In this document: positions 1 to 11,817 of the stretch, in pieces
Layout of the letters: every line of letters begins with the position of its first letter
How positions within the stretch are numbered: position 1 is the first letter of the stretch
NCBI GenBank assembly: GCA_022702545.1
Contig: JAHRBC010000002.1
Coordinates: 7,502,001-7,566,000 of the forward strand
DNA from: Phycomyces nitens
Taxonomy: Eukaryota > Mucoromycota > Mucoromycetes > Mucorales > Phycomycetaceae
DNA: 64,000 nucleotides
Reading direction: 5' to 3'
Notes under the pieces: model-generated
Databases searched by the model: none
What the model was told of the DNA's origin: nothing
What the model saw: only the letters and a program-made list of their open reading frames with translations
Position numbers and translations under genes: made by a program

Positions 1-1
1 A

Positions 2-2725
2 GGCACGGGCCTGTACACTGAGGTGGACTATGAAGAACAAGAGAAAGTCCTCCAGGTCATGATACAACCAGTTGGGGAAGACATGGCGGCAGTGCGATTG
101 GCAGAAGATCTGAGACTACCAGCGTACCAGGTAGAATGTGTAACGGTAGAGTGTGGAACGAACTCGTTCACGTTTGGTGGATCAGCCAGCTTGTTGGAGC
201 CAGGAGTAGTAAGTCTATCAAAAGGATTGATAATATGTCCAATGGTGTTCCACCCCAGTCGTCAAGCACAGTTAGTAGTGGCCAATGGAGGGGACAACGA
301 ACTGGTCTTACCAGCAGGAACTACAGTGGGTATGGTCACACCAGCAGGAGCTTCATTAGAGGAGATCAAAACCAGAAGAGGAGTAACTGAGGATATCGAA
401 GAAGTGGTAAGGTACCTGGAGAACGTGGTGGAATACCCAGAAGCGCATCCAGTGCCATCAGTGAACTCGGGACCAATCCTCTTGCCAGGCTACAAAGGGG
501 ACGCGCAGGCTAGGGTGTTCTCGTTGAAGATGGAGCAGGAGAGGACCGAGGACAGAGAAGTGGATTGCCAAGGATTCAACGTAAATCCAGAGTTGACTCC
601 CAGTCAAAGGCGGGAGATTGTGGAGGTGCTTGCCAGACACCCGAGAGTTTTCGCCACTAAGTTGGCTGAAGTGAATAAATTGTCTTGTCCACCTTATAAG
701 ATCCGATTGAAACCTGATGCAAGACCCAGAAGCTGCCCAGCGTATGGGGTACCGCATGATGCCAAGCTGTGGTTAAGATCTGCTATTGAACAATTGCTGG
801 AACTAGACAAAATAGAAGTTAGTAATAGTGAGTGGGCGGCGGGCACAGTATTGATTCCAGCAGATATTGACAAGCGATCAAAGAGGAAAAGGCAGAAATT
901 CCGAGGGCAAGCCCCACACACCACTATTAAACCTATAGCACGACTCAACCCAGGGCAGATTTACACCGTGGCACCATACACAGGGGAAGAGGTCGATCAA
1001 ACTCCGGAAGATTTAGAAGAAGAAGTCATGGATGAATACATACACAGACAAACTTCCAGAGAACCACAGGTCAAAACGACCATTACCAAAGACAAGAAAG
1101 GAATACAGTATACCACTGTAGCTCCCCAACAAACCGCCAAAGACCCCTATCGACTATGTTTGGATTATAAGCCACTGAATGCCGAAACGATGAGAGACGG
1201 ATACCCATTGCCTAACATAAATGTGCTGTTCACGCAACTAGGCAATGCTAAGTATTTTTCTATTATCGATGCCATGAAAGGATATTGGCAGATGGAACTA
1301 CACGAGGAGGATAGACAGTATACAGCGTTCATCACCCCATTTGGGTTATACCAATGGAAGGTCATGCCTATGGGACTACAAGGGGCGCCGTCAGCATGGC
1401 AAAGAGCAATGGACAAGGCTTTCAGCTCAGCGTTATTCCAATTCTTCCTCATGTATATCGACGACGGGCTCATCTATTCTGACAGTATTGAAGAGCATAT
1501 AATGCATCTGGAAAAGATTTTGGTGTTGGCAGAAAGGATAAATTTATCCATAGCCAAATCCAAATGCAAGTTTGGCTACCAGGAACTAAAACTGTTGGGA
1601 TATATATGTGGCACCGAAGGGTTTAAGATGGATCCAGCAAAAACCGCTCGAATTGATAAATGGCCGATTCCTCAAAGTGTCACAGAGTTGAGAACATTTT
1701 ATGGGCTCATACAATATTATCGAAGATTCATTCCTGGTTTCTCCCAAGAAACTAGACCCCTCAACGAGTTACTCAAGAAAAACAAGAAGTTTGAATGGAC
1801 TACCGAGACGCAGACCTGTTTTGAGCGATGTAAAAGATTGATGACCTCTGAGCCAATCTTAATACATCCAGATTTCTCGCAAGAATTTGTATTGTATACC
1901 GATGCATCAACCACTGCCATTTCGGGAATCCTAGCACAAGAAGACAAACACGACAACACCTTACTACACCCAGTGTATTATGGTAGCAGGGCGTTAATAG
2001 GGGCTGAAAAGAACTATGCGGTATACAAACTAGAATTTCTGGCTATAGTATATTTCATAAAGTACTTTAGACAGTACCTGCTGGGTAATAAGTTCAAAGT
2101 ATACACTGATCACCAGGCGTTACAATATATGATGAAGTTGAAAGAAGATTCCTCGGCTAGAGTAGTTTGATGGCTAATGGCGTTAATGGAATATGACTTC
2201 AACATCTATTATTGACCTGGAGGCCAGAACACAAATGCAGATGCACTATCCAGAACACCGGATCGAACCTGGACCCTAAAAGACGTGAGATTGGAACCGG
2301 TTATGGAAATACAAGACGATTACCTCCCGATCCATACCTCCACAGTAAACCAGGACGTAGAACTTAAATACCATGGCATCAGTGAAGCACGCTATAAAGC
2401 GTTGCATAAATTCTTAACCGATCTGGCGTTTGACTCAGGTACCTGTCAAAAGGAACGAATGGTCATTAGACGAATAGCAAGAGACTACACGATCAAAGGA
2501 GAGGAGGTTTACCTAGTCAAGACAAAAGAATACCAGGCTCAAAAATTAGTTCGCGAACAGGAGGTTTTACAGGTCTTAAGACAACACCATGATCACGCAT
2601 TGGCCGGACATCAAGGAGTGATACGCACTTTTCAAAGGATCAGTCAGCGGTATTTTTGGCCTAATTATTTTGAGGATGTGCGAAGATATGTCAAAGGATG
2701 TCCAATATGCCAACAATTCCAATGA
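2..2725 (+). pseudogene. pol: Gypsy-1 pol, N-terminal half (RT, RNase H, integrase zinc finger)
   Basis: The frame is open at the window edge, so the true start is upstream. Reverse transcriptase lies around 1140-1500, with a DYKPLN block and the catalytic YIDD at about 1456. RNase H follows (LYTDAS near 1895; TDHQAL near 2106). An integrase HHCC zinc finger is at about 2580-2715, ending in CPICQQ. Three in-frame TGA codons interrupt it, at 2168, 2213 and 2723; the first two fall where Arg is expected from the surrounding RNase H and PGGQN motifs, consistent with CGA to TGA decay. The stretch before RT resembles the protease-to-RT connector; I do not see a DSG/DTG protease motif in the window. 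The reading frame is cut by CACTA-1 just after the zinc finger. Family assignment is secure; the copy is dead. Confidence 0.88.
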
Positions 2726-4062
2726 CGTGACCCACCCACTGGAAAAATATACGCAAATCATGGAAATAACAGGTGTTGGTTATTGGGATATTATGTAACA
2801 TAATAATGCTTGACAGCATAATATTATAGAATACCTAGCTGACATAATATTGGATTTTTGCCCAAATGGTATTGATTACTTTGTCATTATGAAAGGGAGC
2901 TTAGGTACATTATCTGTGTGCGAACCTTAATTGAAAGCCAAGTATCTGTAAAATTACAAATATAGATTACTAAAAAACCCCATTTATAAACCACCTGGAT
3001 TTGAGAGAGCTGTTATTTTTTCAATACTAGGTGGTTTCGGCTGCCTATTGATTCATTCTATTGGATCAATTGCTTCAACAACACCTGGTATTGATCGGAT
3101 TTTTAAAAAAACACATTTGATATTGATTTTGTTTTGGTAGGATATAATAATTTTGTATATTTTATTATAATATTTTTATTTGTAAAAGCACTAGCAGTAA
3201 TATAATCTCTTGATCTGGACTACATGGTCTTATTCTAATAATATGTCTAATGATTCTTGCAGACCATATTTTATTTCCTAACTGAAGAACATGGATTCCG
3301 ATTATATTTACCTGACCAAGTTTTATAGTCTAGTAATTGAGTAAAAGAGCACATTTTAGATTTTTTGTTATAGCATTTTATAGAGTTGAAAGGCAAGGTA
3401 CTTACTTGGCAACCAGGTATTTCATTAAATGAAAGAAACAAGAGTATACTGATATAAACAAGCCAGTATATATTCATATGCTTGTAATAATGGATACATT
3501 TGGGCATGGATATACTATAATTGATATTAGAAAAATATTTTTAACAAGAGAAATAGTTGAAAATACATACCTTTGGCAGTTGAATAAATGGATATTTGGT
3601 TTACTAAGAGTATACAATGTAAACTGCAATCATGTTAGAGCAATGTCTTTTTTATAAATGAGAAAGTAAAGAAAGGAAGAAATACATACATGGGTGCAAT
3701 AATAACTTTTTTGATAAACATGGATTATAAAATGATATCATGGCAAGTCGCAGCTATTTGAAAATATTATGGTAAGAGACATGACCAACGTGTAAAGAAT
3801 GTGATTGATAGTAATTACCTTTTGTATAAAAGAAATCTGATGTTTGGCACCCTATGTGTATATAATGTAAGGTGCGAGAATTTTAGGTGATATACTTACA
3901 TAGTGTTAAAGAGCAGAAAAAGGGTAAAAGAATAAAAAATAAAAATTACGATTAAAATATCTATGCCCCCTGAAATACGCATGATCATTCTCTCTTGCTT
4001 TGAAATCGGAGAGTCATGTTAGTTATACATTGAAAGTGCCCAAGAAAAAGGTTTTGGTCTAT

Positions 4063-4136
4063 ATATTAATAAGAATTTGACTCCGTCTTGGTTTATAGAC
4101 AAAGTATAATAGAGTCTCTTATATTCTTATTAATAT
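4063..4136. repeat. Perfect 14-bp inverted repeat upstream of CACTA-1 gene A
   Basis: Arms ATATTAATAAGAAT (4063-4076) and its reverse complement (4123-4136) are separated by 46 bp and lie 120 bp upstream of the gene A start. It may be a protein-binding site or hairpin in the gene A promoter region; the role is inferred from position only. Confidence 0.6.
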
Positions 4137-4256
4137 CTACATATACTTCTTTACTCTTTCAATAACTCTAACCACCATCTTCTTTATCATGTAAGTTTAT
4201 AATGGGCTATCAAAATATATTATATATGCTGATTTATTTATTGAATAATTAAGAAA

Positions 4257-5442
4257 ATGGCACCAAGAATCAATACCGCCAGAAATGCATCTGCAAATGG
4301 ATCAATGTCCAGACCATTGATTAATACTGTCAGCAATGGCCGTGTAGGACCTGTTCGTCCTTCTCTTGTTCCTAGACAAGATGTTGTTGGGGTTTCTAGA
4401 GAGGAATTTGATAACATAGTCAACCTCTTGTCCACCTTGGACAAAAAAATAACAACTATGTGCAATGATGTCGGCACACTCAAGGATAGTGGAAGCAAAA
4501 TGATGACTTCCGTGGATGGTCTTGTCTTTGATGCAATGAAGAGACAAGAAGCTCCTCAGTTGGCCGGTCCACAGGCTATCCAGAGTAGTAATTTTGAGAT
4601 CCAACTGCAAGATGTTGTTGGCAATAGCAGAAACCCAAAGATCTCAGTAAATATTAAAAGTAAACACTGCTTGAATCATTATTAATCAATATAAACTAGA
4701 AACTCATTTGTGATCGCCTCAGAAACATGAATTTCAACACTGATGATCCCCAAACAATAAGTGAGAATGATGCAAAGATGACTTGGGATGTCAGTATTGG
4801 ATTATCTGATGAGGTCAACAAGAATGTGGCAGATGACTTGTTGGTGTATCTGCGTGGCCAGAGTGAGTCTGCCTTTGTTCCAACAAAAGAATTATGTGGT
4901 ATGATAGTAAACAACTATTACAACTGCATGGCCAACAGCAAGCTCTCACTGGAGGGCAAAGAAGCCAAAAAAAAGGCAAACAGAAGAGGCAATCGCAAGA
5001 CAGACGTAGGTGGCTCTATAAAAAATAAGAGAAACATAAATATATTTATCATTATATTTTTTAGCTCTTCAAGAGACGGAAGAGAACGTTTGCCAAACAC
5101 AAGGCCGCCTCCATCGAAAAGTTTGGGAGAGACTACAGTGGCGTCTTTTATAGAGATATCATGTCTGATGACGAAAGTGATACAGACACAACTGTAACAG
5201 TGCTTCGCCCAAGCTGGTGAAGTGATGAGGTAGCTATAACATATATTTCCACTTTTATTATATGTTTAACAAAGAAAATATTTGGATAGTTGAATGAGTT
5301 CTTTGACTTTCTCAATACTCTTGCAATAAGTGATTTGGGAAAGAGAGCAGGCCAGCTGAAGGCTCGCCATCACATAGTTGTATCAAAAGCAATTCCTCGT
5401 GGCTTAGTAGCCAAAATGCCCGCGTGGACAAAACGTGAATAA
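4257..5442 (+). pseudogene. CACTA-1 accessory gene A (four exons, one stop)
   Basis: Exons by splice signals: 4257-4646, 4700-5005, 5065-5229, 5290-5442; all introns are in phase 0. Exon 1 encodes a Ser/Asn-rich head followed by a helical stretch (EEFDNIVNLLSTLDKKI). Exon 2 is 306 nt, the same length as in the other three gene A copies, and encodes the basic segment with VNNYYNC and KEAKKKANRRGNRK. Exon 3 carries the MSDDESD acidic patch and the signature RPSW*SDE, in which TGA at about 5213-5215 stands where the sibling copies have Arg or Lys. The product is not a family I recognise. By position it is the counterpart of plant TNPA (a subterminal-repeat-binding partner of the transposase), which is inference only. 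The gene is convergent with the transposase, whose stop lies 122 bp away. Confidence 0.75.
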
Positions 5443-5563
5443 ACAATTACTTGCATCTCTCATTCCTATACTTTCATTAATATTGTTTTGAATACACAAG
5501 TATTGTATGTTTTATATAAGATAGTGAAAGATAATAATAATAATAATAAAAAGAAAAAGAAGT

Positions 5564-8500
5564 CTAAGCATAAAGCTTTCTAGGCAAGGGAATGACAAGA
5601 ACTTTGGCTGCACCACAACCAGAAATATGATTGCCTATCGCAATTGGCGAAAGGATGCGATGGACAGGCAAAATATTATCATAGTTGTACTTTTGAAAAG
5701 TTGGCTTATACAGCTCAATACCCTGGTTGATTCTTGGTTGATGGTAAGGGATTTCATACCACTCAACAAAAGCAAAAACATGCTGAGGATTCAGGCGCAC
5801 AAGAAAGTTGGCTGGAGTAGGGGTTGGCAAAAAATTGTGAACGAAAAGATATTTAATACGACCAGCATATATCTCCTCAGAATCACCGTTTTTCTCAATA
5901 TACATTGCCTGGATATATGAACCTCTTCCGTTTGCCCCCTCGCTGCCTTTATAGACTTGTCCAAGAAGATTTATCGAGGTAAACTTCTGGATTCTGTCAT
6001 TGACAAAGTTTGTGCTTCTAATGATGTTCTTTGCACTGCAAAGATCATCATCGGCATATTCCATCTTGAATACTTCAGCAGGCATTCGTACTCAATTTTC
6101 CTCATTGTTGTTGGTGTTTTCAGGACCAATGGCAGGGCAGATGATGGAAGGGGCTCATTGCCAAACGTTTGCTTTGTTGGATCCATTGCTGATTCCAAAA
6201 AGGCAGGGAGAGAAAAAATCGACAGCCTATTTTGCTGAGGCGCAAACACAGTGGTGGGAGACAGTCTGTTGAACAGAGCAAGATGACTTGGGCTGGTGAT
6301 GGTGGCGAGATGAGCTTGGTAAAAGTCACCTTTTGAACCACTTTGGACAAACTTATTCATGTACGTCTTCTCAAAACCGGCTTTACAATTGGTATTAAAG
6401 CCTTTGACAAGCCCATTGTAGCGTTCAAAGCTGAACAGCCAATATCTATAAATGGGCCCGAAATCTTGGATTGTCTCTTTCAAATGGAGGTGAAGGTGCA
6501 TGTTTGGAGACAGGACGTCATGCTCGTACAATTCTTCACACCCACTGCAGAATCTCTTGAGACTATCATGAGCAAGCTCAACCTCTTCTTCACTGATTGT
6601 TGGCTTCGTCAATAATCGGCAGGCATCAACAAACTCGATCCAGTTGGCAAACAGATTATCTTCCAACCGTCCCTTCAGCACAACAGGTGAGTAAATCAAG
6701 CACCATGATTTCCATTCATCTGCCTTCATGAATTGAAATCCCTTTGTGATCTTGGTGGTGAGAGTGGCATATTCCATGGGCAATGTAATCGTGTTTGCCT
6801 CAACCTGCATCTCACAAAGGTCGTTATCATCAAGATGACCACACAGGATCCACTTTTCCATCATGCGCTTGGCCGTTCCAAGGAAGAGGTTGTGCATCGG
6901 GTCCACAATGGTTGTCCTGACTGGCTCAAAGTATGAAAGGCAGTGAAGCTCAGACCACCGCACTCCATTCTCAACTTCCAATTGCTTTCTCTCTGTCAAG
7001 CTTGCTGCGTTTTTCCACATGATGGCATGCTGGCGGTTCTCTTCTTTTGTGCGGCCAATCCACTCTGAAGAGTTGAATCCAGAGTAGTCAACAATGGATG
7101 TGCCTTCAAAATGGAAAAAGTGCCGATTGCACTTATGGCATGTGTTTCTGCTGTTGTGAGAAGTGAATCCGCATGTCTTTCTTGCAGCAGGTATATCACA
7201 TGCAACCATCAGCAGAGCAGCACGAACCAAAGCACCAGAATGACTATACGTATCAATACTGATACCAGTGTACAGATCCTTGAGCTCATCAACAAGGGGG
7301 CGCAGGTAGTTGTTGATCTCAGCAGTGCTTGCTTCTTTGGGACTTGGCATGAGCCCAATGAGAATCACATTCTCCATCTTATTACGTTCATCTCTTGGCA
7401 AATTGTTGATTGTAAGATATATTGCACCGCAAGAATAAGTTACCCCATCAAAAGGCTGGAACCAATCGATGTTGAGTGTTAACAGCAATGATCTTTCTTT
7501 GGCCACAAACTGCATGCCGTCCTCGTCCACAAACTCCTTCCACATCTTTCCATCATAAACATCAAACATGGTGCCAGGAACCTTTGGACCACGATTCCAC
7601 ATGTTTATGGCTGTTTCAAATGAAGGACGCTTGAAAAGCTTTGCCAAGGCAGTTTTCAGCGAGTTGTATACAAAAGTGCGCTTTGCAGTCAATCCATTAC
7701 TAATTCCAGACTTGAACAGACTGTTTCCACATTCATTCTGGCGGCCAAGTTTCTTTCCAGTACAACAAGTAGGTGCTTCACTATTGCTTTTATACAGAGT
7801 GTGACAATCACTGCATGCAACAAATGTTGACACACCACTTGTCATAGCACTGTATCCAGTCATCTTCTTTAAACCGGGGATACTTGTTGGGAGTCTGAAG
7901 CTTTCCCCATAGTGCTCCAAGATTGCGTTAATGAATGAAATCAATATCACGGCACCCTCATCAACAACAAAGGAAGAAATAAACATGACAAGAAAAATAG
8001 CTATCAATCTATGCCATGGATCTTCAGGAAGATTGGCTGAATTCTCTGTGAGTATTAATGATAATTAAATATTAATATCTTTTATCCAAAGGCACTAGCA
8101 ACACTTGTTTATTGCTGACCTTCACTCTGCTTGGCCTCTTCTTCCTTGGCATCTTCATCAGATGATTCATGCTCAGATGAATATTCTTCAATGAGCTCAT
8201 CTGTTCCAAAAAGAAAATCTTCGGCCGAAAGAGGTAAGAACCCATCGGGATATTCCATGGATGACGGTACATCATTAGAGTAACTGTCATCTATTGAAAC
8301 CGAGCATAAGTAAATTGTATATTGAGTATAAAAAATAAAATACTATGTACATTCAATGTCCTCTTCAAATTCAATTGCTTCCATGTCCACATCAACACTG
8401 CTTTGATGGACGGGCAAGACTATTTAAAATATTATTAATATTACAGCCCACACTATATAATAGCCATTTTATTTACGATTGATATTTCTATCCAGTTCTC

Positions 8501-8624
8501 TGTCTTTGTCACTCTGAGCATGACGCTTGGCAGTTCTTTTGGCAGTGATCATGTAGCCAGCAGGATTGCAAACGCATTTCGAGCATCGGCATTCAACTTC
8601 ATTAGCATTGGGAATGGCAAACAT
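5564..8624 (-). pseudogene. CACTA-1 Tnp2-type transposase (frameshifted)
   Basis: Exons: 8624-8477 (148 nt), 8419-8351, 8290-8120, 8045-5564. Exon 1 encodes a Cys-rich start (ECRCSKCVC ... KRTAKRHAQ). Exons 2-3 are strongly acidic. The large last exon has the Tnp2 core: a CSDCHTLY/CC zinc ribbon, LNIDWFQPFDGVTYSCGAIY (first catalytic Asp candidate), a CHKCNRHF zinc knuckle, DPMHNLFLGTAKRMMEKW (second Asp candidate), a DUF4218-like MHLHLHLKET...FSFERYNG, and a C-terminal module (INLLGQVYKG ... VFAFVEWYE ... ILPVHRI) placed like DUF4216. A 1-nt frameshift at about 6060-6075 separates the core from the C-terminal module; the spliced length is not a multiple of three, which agrees. The element is therefore probably immobile by itself. 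Confidence 0.85.
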
Positions 8625-8858
8625 TTTTTAGGGTTTATATCAAAAGAGATATATAATAGCAGTAGTTTATTGCCCATTCCTTTATAGTTTTATTATTACT
8701 TTCAGGTACTCCGTAATCTATCTAACCAATAAGACATGCTTATATCTGTCAATGATACTAACCAAAGGATTTTCCCTGAGTTGCAATTTTTCATATACTG
8801 TTATTGATAATAACACCCCACAATTAATCATTGATTTAACACCATTTTTGCAGTGACC

Positions 8859-9885
8859 AGTGCCGTTAGAACCGTTCAGTAGCCCAACCACAGGACCAAT
8901 GAGCTAGATAATGATGGATTTTTGCTCCATGGAATTGGACCATACAGGGAACACCAGCCTGCTGGTCATTATAGACATGTTTACCGGTTGGGTAGAAGCA
9001 TACTCTTGCCTGTCATACCATGCCATCAATACCGTAACGGGGTTATATGAATGGATCTGTCGTTTCGGTGTACCACAAATAGTATATTCAGATGGAGGAA
9101 CACATTTCTTGTCTAGCCTTACCGACCATTACCTTCGAAGCTATGGTATCAGATTAGCGGTGGGACCCTCACACCATGCACAACGGCAAGGAAAAGTGGA
9201 ACGGGCCATTCAGACTTTAAAGGGGATATTGCGTAGACTAAGCAGGAACTATGTGGGCAGTTGGGTACATTGGTTGCCCGCAGCGCTGTATGTGATGAGA
9301 ACATCGCCGAGTGGAGCTCATGGATTTTCTCCCTTTTATCTACTGCATGGCAGACATGCACGCACCCATGAAGCTATGTTCATCTACCCGCAAGACCAGT
9401 TACCAGAACCTGGAACCGAAGGGGAAGAGCTGTGGAATAGGTTGGAAGAGATAATATCCCTGCAAGCTCATACTATACCCCAGGCTAAGGATAAGCAAGA
9501 CGAGGTTAAGAGAACCATGAAAGAAAAATATGACAGGCTTCATAAAGCTAAAGTCAAGCCTTTTCGTATTTGGGACAAGGTTCTGGTTAAAAACCACAGT
9601 ATCCAACCATTGAGCACGGATCTGGGACCTATTTGGTTGGGACCGTATCGTGTAGCAGAAATATTAGGCCGCAATGTCTACATCGTGGCGGATGGAGAAC
9701 TGAGAGTACCAGCACCTGTACATGCAGACGATATGAAGTTGTATGTTACTAGACCTCGCCAAAATTACTTGTATCGTAAGCAAGCAGAGGAGAGGTTGGG
9801 CCGCGAGCCTACGCTTGCTAGTGTCCCAGACGAACTGGAACATAAGCGCCGTAGAGCTATCGGCACTGATGTTGGACCCTTGTGA
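8859..9885 (+). pseudogene. pol: Gypsy-1 pol, C-terminal half (integrase core and tail)
   Basis: Continues the pol frame after CACTA-1. One TAG at 8905 lies just before the recognisable integrase core. The core shows MMDFCSMEL (first Asp), VYSDGGTHF (second Asp) and a KVERAIQT block (Glu), followed by the C-terminal segment with IWDKVLVKN and GPYRVAEILG typical of gypsy integrase tails. I see no chromodomain. The frame ends with TGA at 9883. The region from 8911 on is open, so damage is confined to the stops further upstream and to the CACTA insertion. Confidence 0.85.
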
Positions 9886-10269
9886 TGTTGTCCGGGCCGG
9901 CCACCTATTCAGTTCGATCTGGGCTGAAAGGGGTTCCCAAGAATCGTGCCCGACTCCAATTGCACATTATAGTACTACCTTAGAGGCTAAGGCCATATTA
10001 TCTCGTTATCAGCCAAATTGAATAAAACAGATTCTTTTCCCGTTAAGTCTATATTTGTCGCAGAGGACATAGGTCGCTCTGGTCATTTCGTATTGTCTGA
10101 ATCGTTGAGAGAACTACCCTATTTTCTATTGTCTATTACTTCGCTGTGGCAACCCACATCGTGCCTTATCCCCAACCCCTACCCATTACTGTGCGCATAA
10201 CTTCCTTTTCCTGTAAAAGACCACCAGTTCATACCGCACTGTATACCAAAGATCCGATCATCGCCCAAC
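9886..10269 (+). other. Gypsy-1 downstream region, no gene seen
   Basis: About 380 bp after the integrase stop. It should hold the gypsy-1 untranslated region and part of a 3' LTR, but with no second LTR in the window I cannot delimit one. Short open frames here have no recognisable content. Confidence 0.4.
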
Positions 10270-11005
10270 ATTACACATTGTTGAATGTTCTAATGTTGGT
10301 ATGAAAATTCACACATTGCTCATTTCTTGCATCATGGTTGGTGACAAAATCCAAAAGCTCTTGTGGAGGTGCAATAGGTAATGGAAGTGTTACTTTTCCA
10401 TTGGAGCAACACAATCCAAGCCTCGGGTTTTAGATACTGCTTGATTTTAAGCGCTCATCCACCCACATGTGTGCATTGCAAAAGGGGCATCTGCTTTCCA
10501 TACGTGGAAAAACATGTCTGCAATATAAGTCTCCTTCAGTTAAAGAAATGTTTGGTCTAATAATGTTCTCAGAGTTAAAAGGGATCATGCGAGTGACTCT
10601 ATACTGTGAAATTGTTGGAGTAATCTCATTGGTTGTATTTCATGTTTGCTCAGTATTGAAAGGACATTCATGGTGGCTTGCTCTGGAATGAGTGTTTGAA
10701 CCACAGCTTGGGCAATTACAATGTGCATTTCTTCTCGATCTTGGTACATTTTGAATATTAGAAAGAGTAGTATTTGATTCACTTTGTTCATGATTAACAA
10801 CATTAACTGAAGTATTGCTGGTATTGTTTGGACAATTACGATGATTAGAGTGTCTATGTTCAAATGAGCCACAACTGGGGCAAGGTACAGTTTGGGGTTG
10901 TACATATGGAGAAATTGTATTCAGGGGACAATTACGGTGAGTTGTTCTCAGATGATTAGTAGATCCACATCTGCATGAGCACATTGAAGTAGTAGCTTGA
11001 GGCAT
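10270..11005 (-). pseudogene. Helitron helicase-like N-terminal fragment
   Basis: Read from 11005 downwards the frame begins with Met and three tandem zinc-binding repeats of the form C-x-CGS/CPSCGS-x3-4-H-x-R-x2-H-x2-CP-N, near residues 8-120. It continues with a block RCPFCNAHMW, then LGLCCSNGKVTLPLP and NIRTFNN, which are typical of the start of the Helitron-like N domain in fungal Rep/PIF1-helicase Helitrons. Three in-frame stops lie at about 10637 (TGA), 10430 (TAA) and 10273 (TAA). The rest of the Rep and helicase domains is missing; the fragment ends where gypsy-1 sequence begins. Family recognition rests on pattern memory of zygomycete Helitrons. No Helitron terminus was identified. 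Confidence 0.68.
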
Positions 11006-11215
11006 TTCAAAAAAGTATTATTGAGTGATTGCGTTTGTTTTAGAATGTAAGTAACAGATAAAAAAATTATATATCTTTCCCTGTGTTGTGTTGTGTTATA
11101 CTATGTGACCTTTTTTTTATAGTGATGATGATAAGAATAAGATATTATACAGCACGTGATGAGTTAGGATGGGTTTATCACGTGACGGACTAATCTCATT
11201 CTATTTTAATAATAT
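11006..11215. other. Upstream flank of the Helitron fragment with paired CACGTG motifs
   Basis: AT-rich sequence with two CACGTGA/TCACGTG palindromes about 20 bp apart at 11153-11184, facing each other. It could be the promoter or 5' end of the Helitron; no terminus could be fixed. Confidence 0.35.
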
Positions 11216-11545
11216 GATTATTCTTATTCTCTCTTTTTATTTTATAGATATATTCCGCTCACACGTCTATTATATGGTATGGTCATCAGTGGCATAGTAA
11301 AAAATCGTATCAAATAATTTTCTCCTTTAATGTTTCTTATTCTACTATAGACCGCCGCCATCAATCACCCCATCTGGCTCCTCCATCATCTACAACTGTT
11401 ATCATAATGGTAATACTGTCTCTTAGTATTTATGCTTTCCATAACACTATTCTGATTCTCTCTTTTTAACTTATAGACCTCCTCTACTCAAATGGTCTAT
11501 TATATGGTATCGTCATTGGTGGCTTGGTAAAAAATATTTTCGTGT
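11216..11545 (+). repeat. Stray fragment of the micro-exon tandem repeat
   Basis: About 330 bp nearly identical to 51150-51480, covering one and a half units of the 230-235-bp repeat of the micro-exon array (A exon, B exon, next A exon with their introns). Similarity stops abruptly at both ends, so this is a truncated copy that arrived separately from the CACTA arm. Confidence 0.8.
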
Positions 11546-11568
11546 CAAACTATTTGGGGAATTCTTGA

Positions 11569-11730
11569 TACACTCTCTCAATACACTCCCTCCGCCAAAA
11601 ATCAAAAAAGTGTGACGTAGACTTTTCATGAGGATTGTAATTATTTCTTCATATACTCTCTCAATACACTCCCTCCTACACTCCCACCAAAAGAAAATCA
11701 AAAAAGTGTGACATAGACTCTTTTGTAAAG
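11569..11730. repeat. Two-copy tandem duplication of about 85 bp
   Basis: Two imperfect copies share the blocks actctctcaatacactccct and atcaaaaaagtgtgac; the second starts near 11654. No coding significance seen. Confidence 0.6.
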
Positions 11731-11817
11731 AGTGAATTTCAGTGTTCATATTTTCAAACCTTCTTTGAACTTTACCTTGTCAAAATGTTTTCTCAATCTA
11801 ATTGAACTCGCGATAAC

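Larger units (their letters stand above)
2737..8855. mobile_element. CACTA-1 (En/Spm-type DNA transposon) inserted in gypsy-1
   Basis: Left end reads CACTGGAAAAATA (2737), right end on the minus strand CACTGCAAAAATGG (from 8855). A 3-bp target duplication ACC flanks it (2734-2736 and 8856-8858), the size typical of CACTA elements. It holds two convergent genes: accessory gene A (4257-5442, plus) and a Tnp2-type transposase (5564-8624, minus). The left arm 2737-4256 is AT-rich and has no coding sequence I can support. Both genes are broken (one stop, one frameshift), so the copy is not autonomous. Confidence 0.9.
1..10262 (+). mobile_element. Ty3/gypsy-1 retrotransposon, 5'-truncated by the window and split by CACTA-1
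   Basis: Pol-type reading frame runs from the window edge to 2725 and resumes at 8859-9885 after a 6.1-kb CACTA insertion. Order of domains (aspartic-protease/RT linker, reverse transcriptase, RNase H, integrase zinc finger, integrase core, C-terminal tail) is that of Ty3/gypsy elements. The 5' LTR and gag lie outside the window. I could not define a 3' LTR in 9886-10262, which shows no recognisable coding; the right limit is set where Helitron-like sequence begins and is approximate. Confidence 0.8.

Noticed and set aside
8072..8290. Minus-strand open frame starting with Met at 8290
   Set aside because: It overlaps exon 3 of the CACTA-1 transposase in a different frame; the acidic frame with splice sites is the real one.
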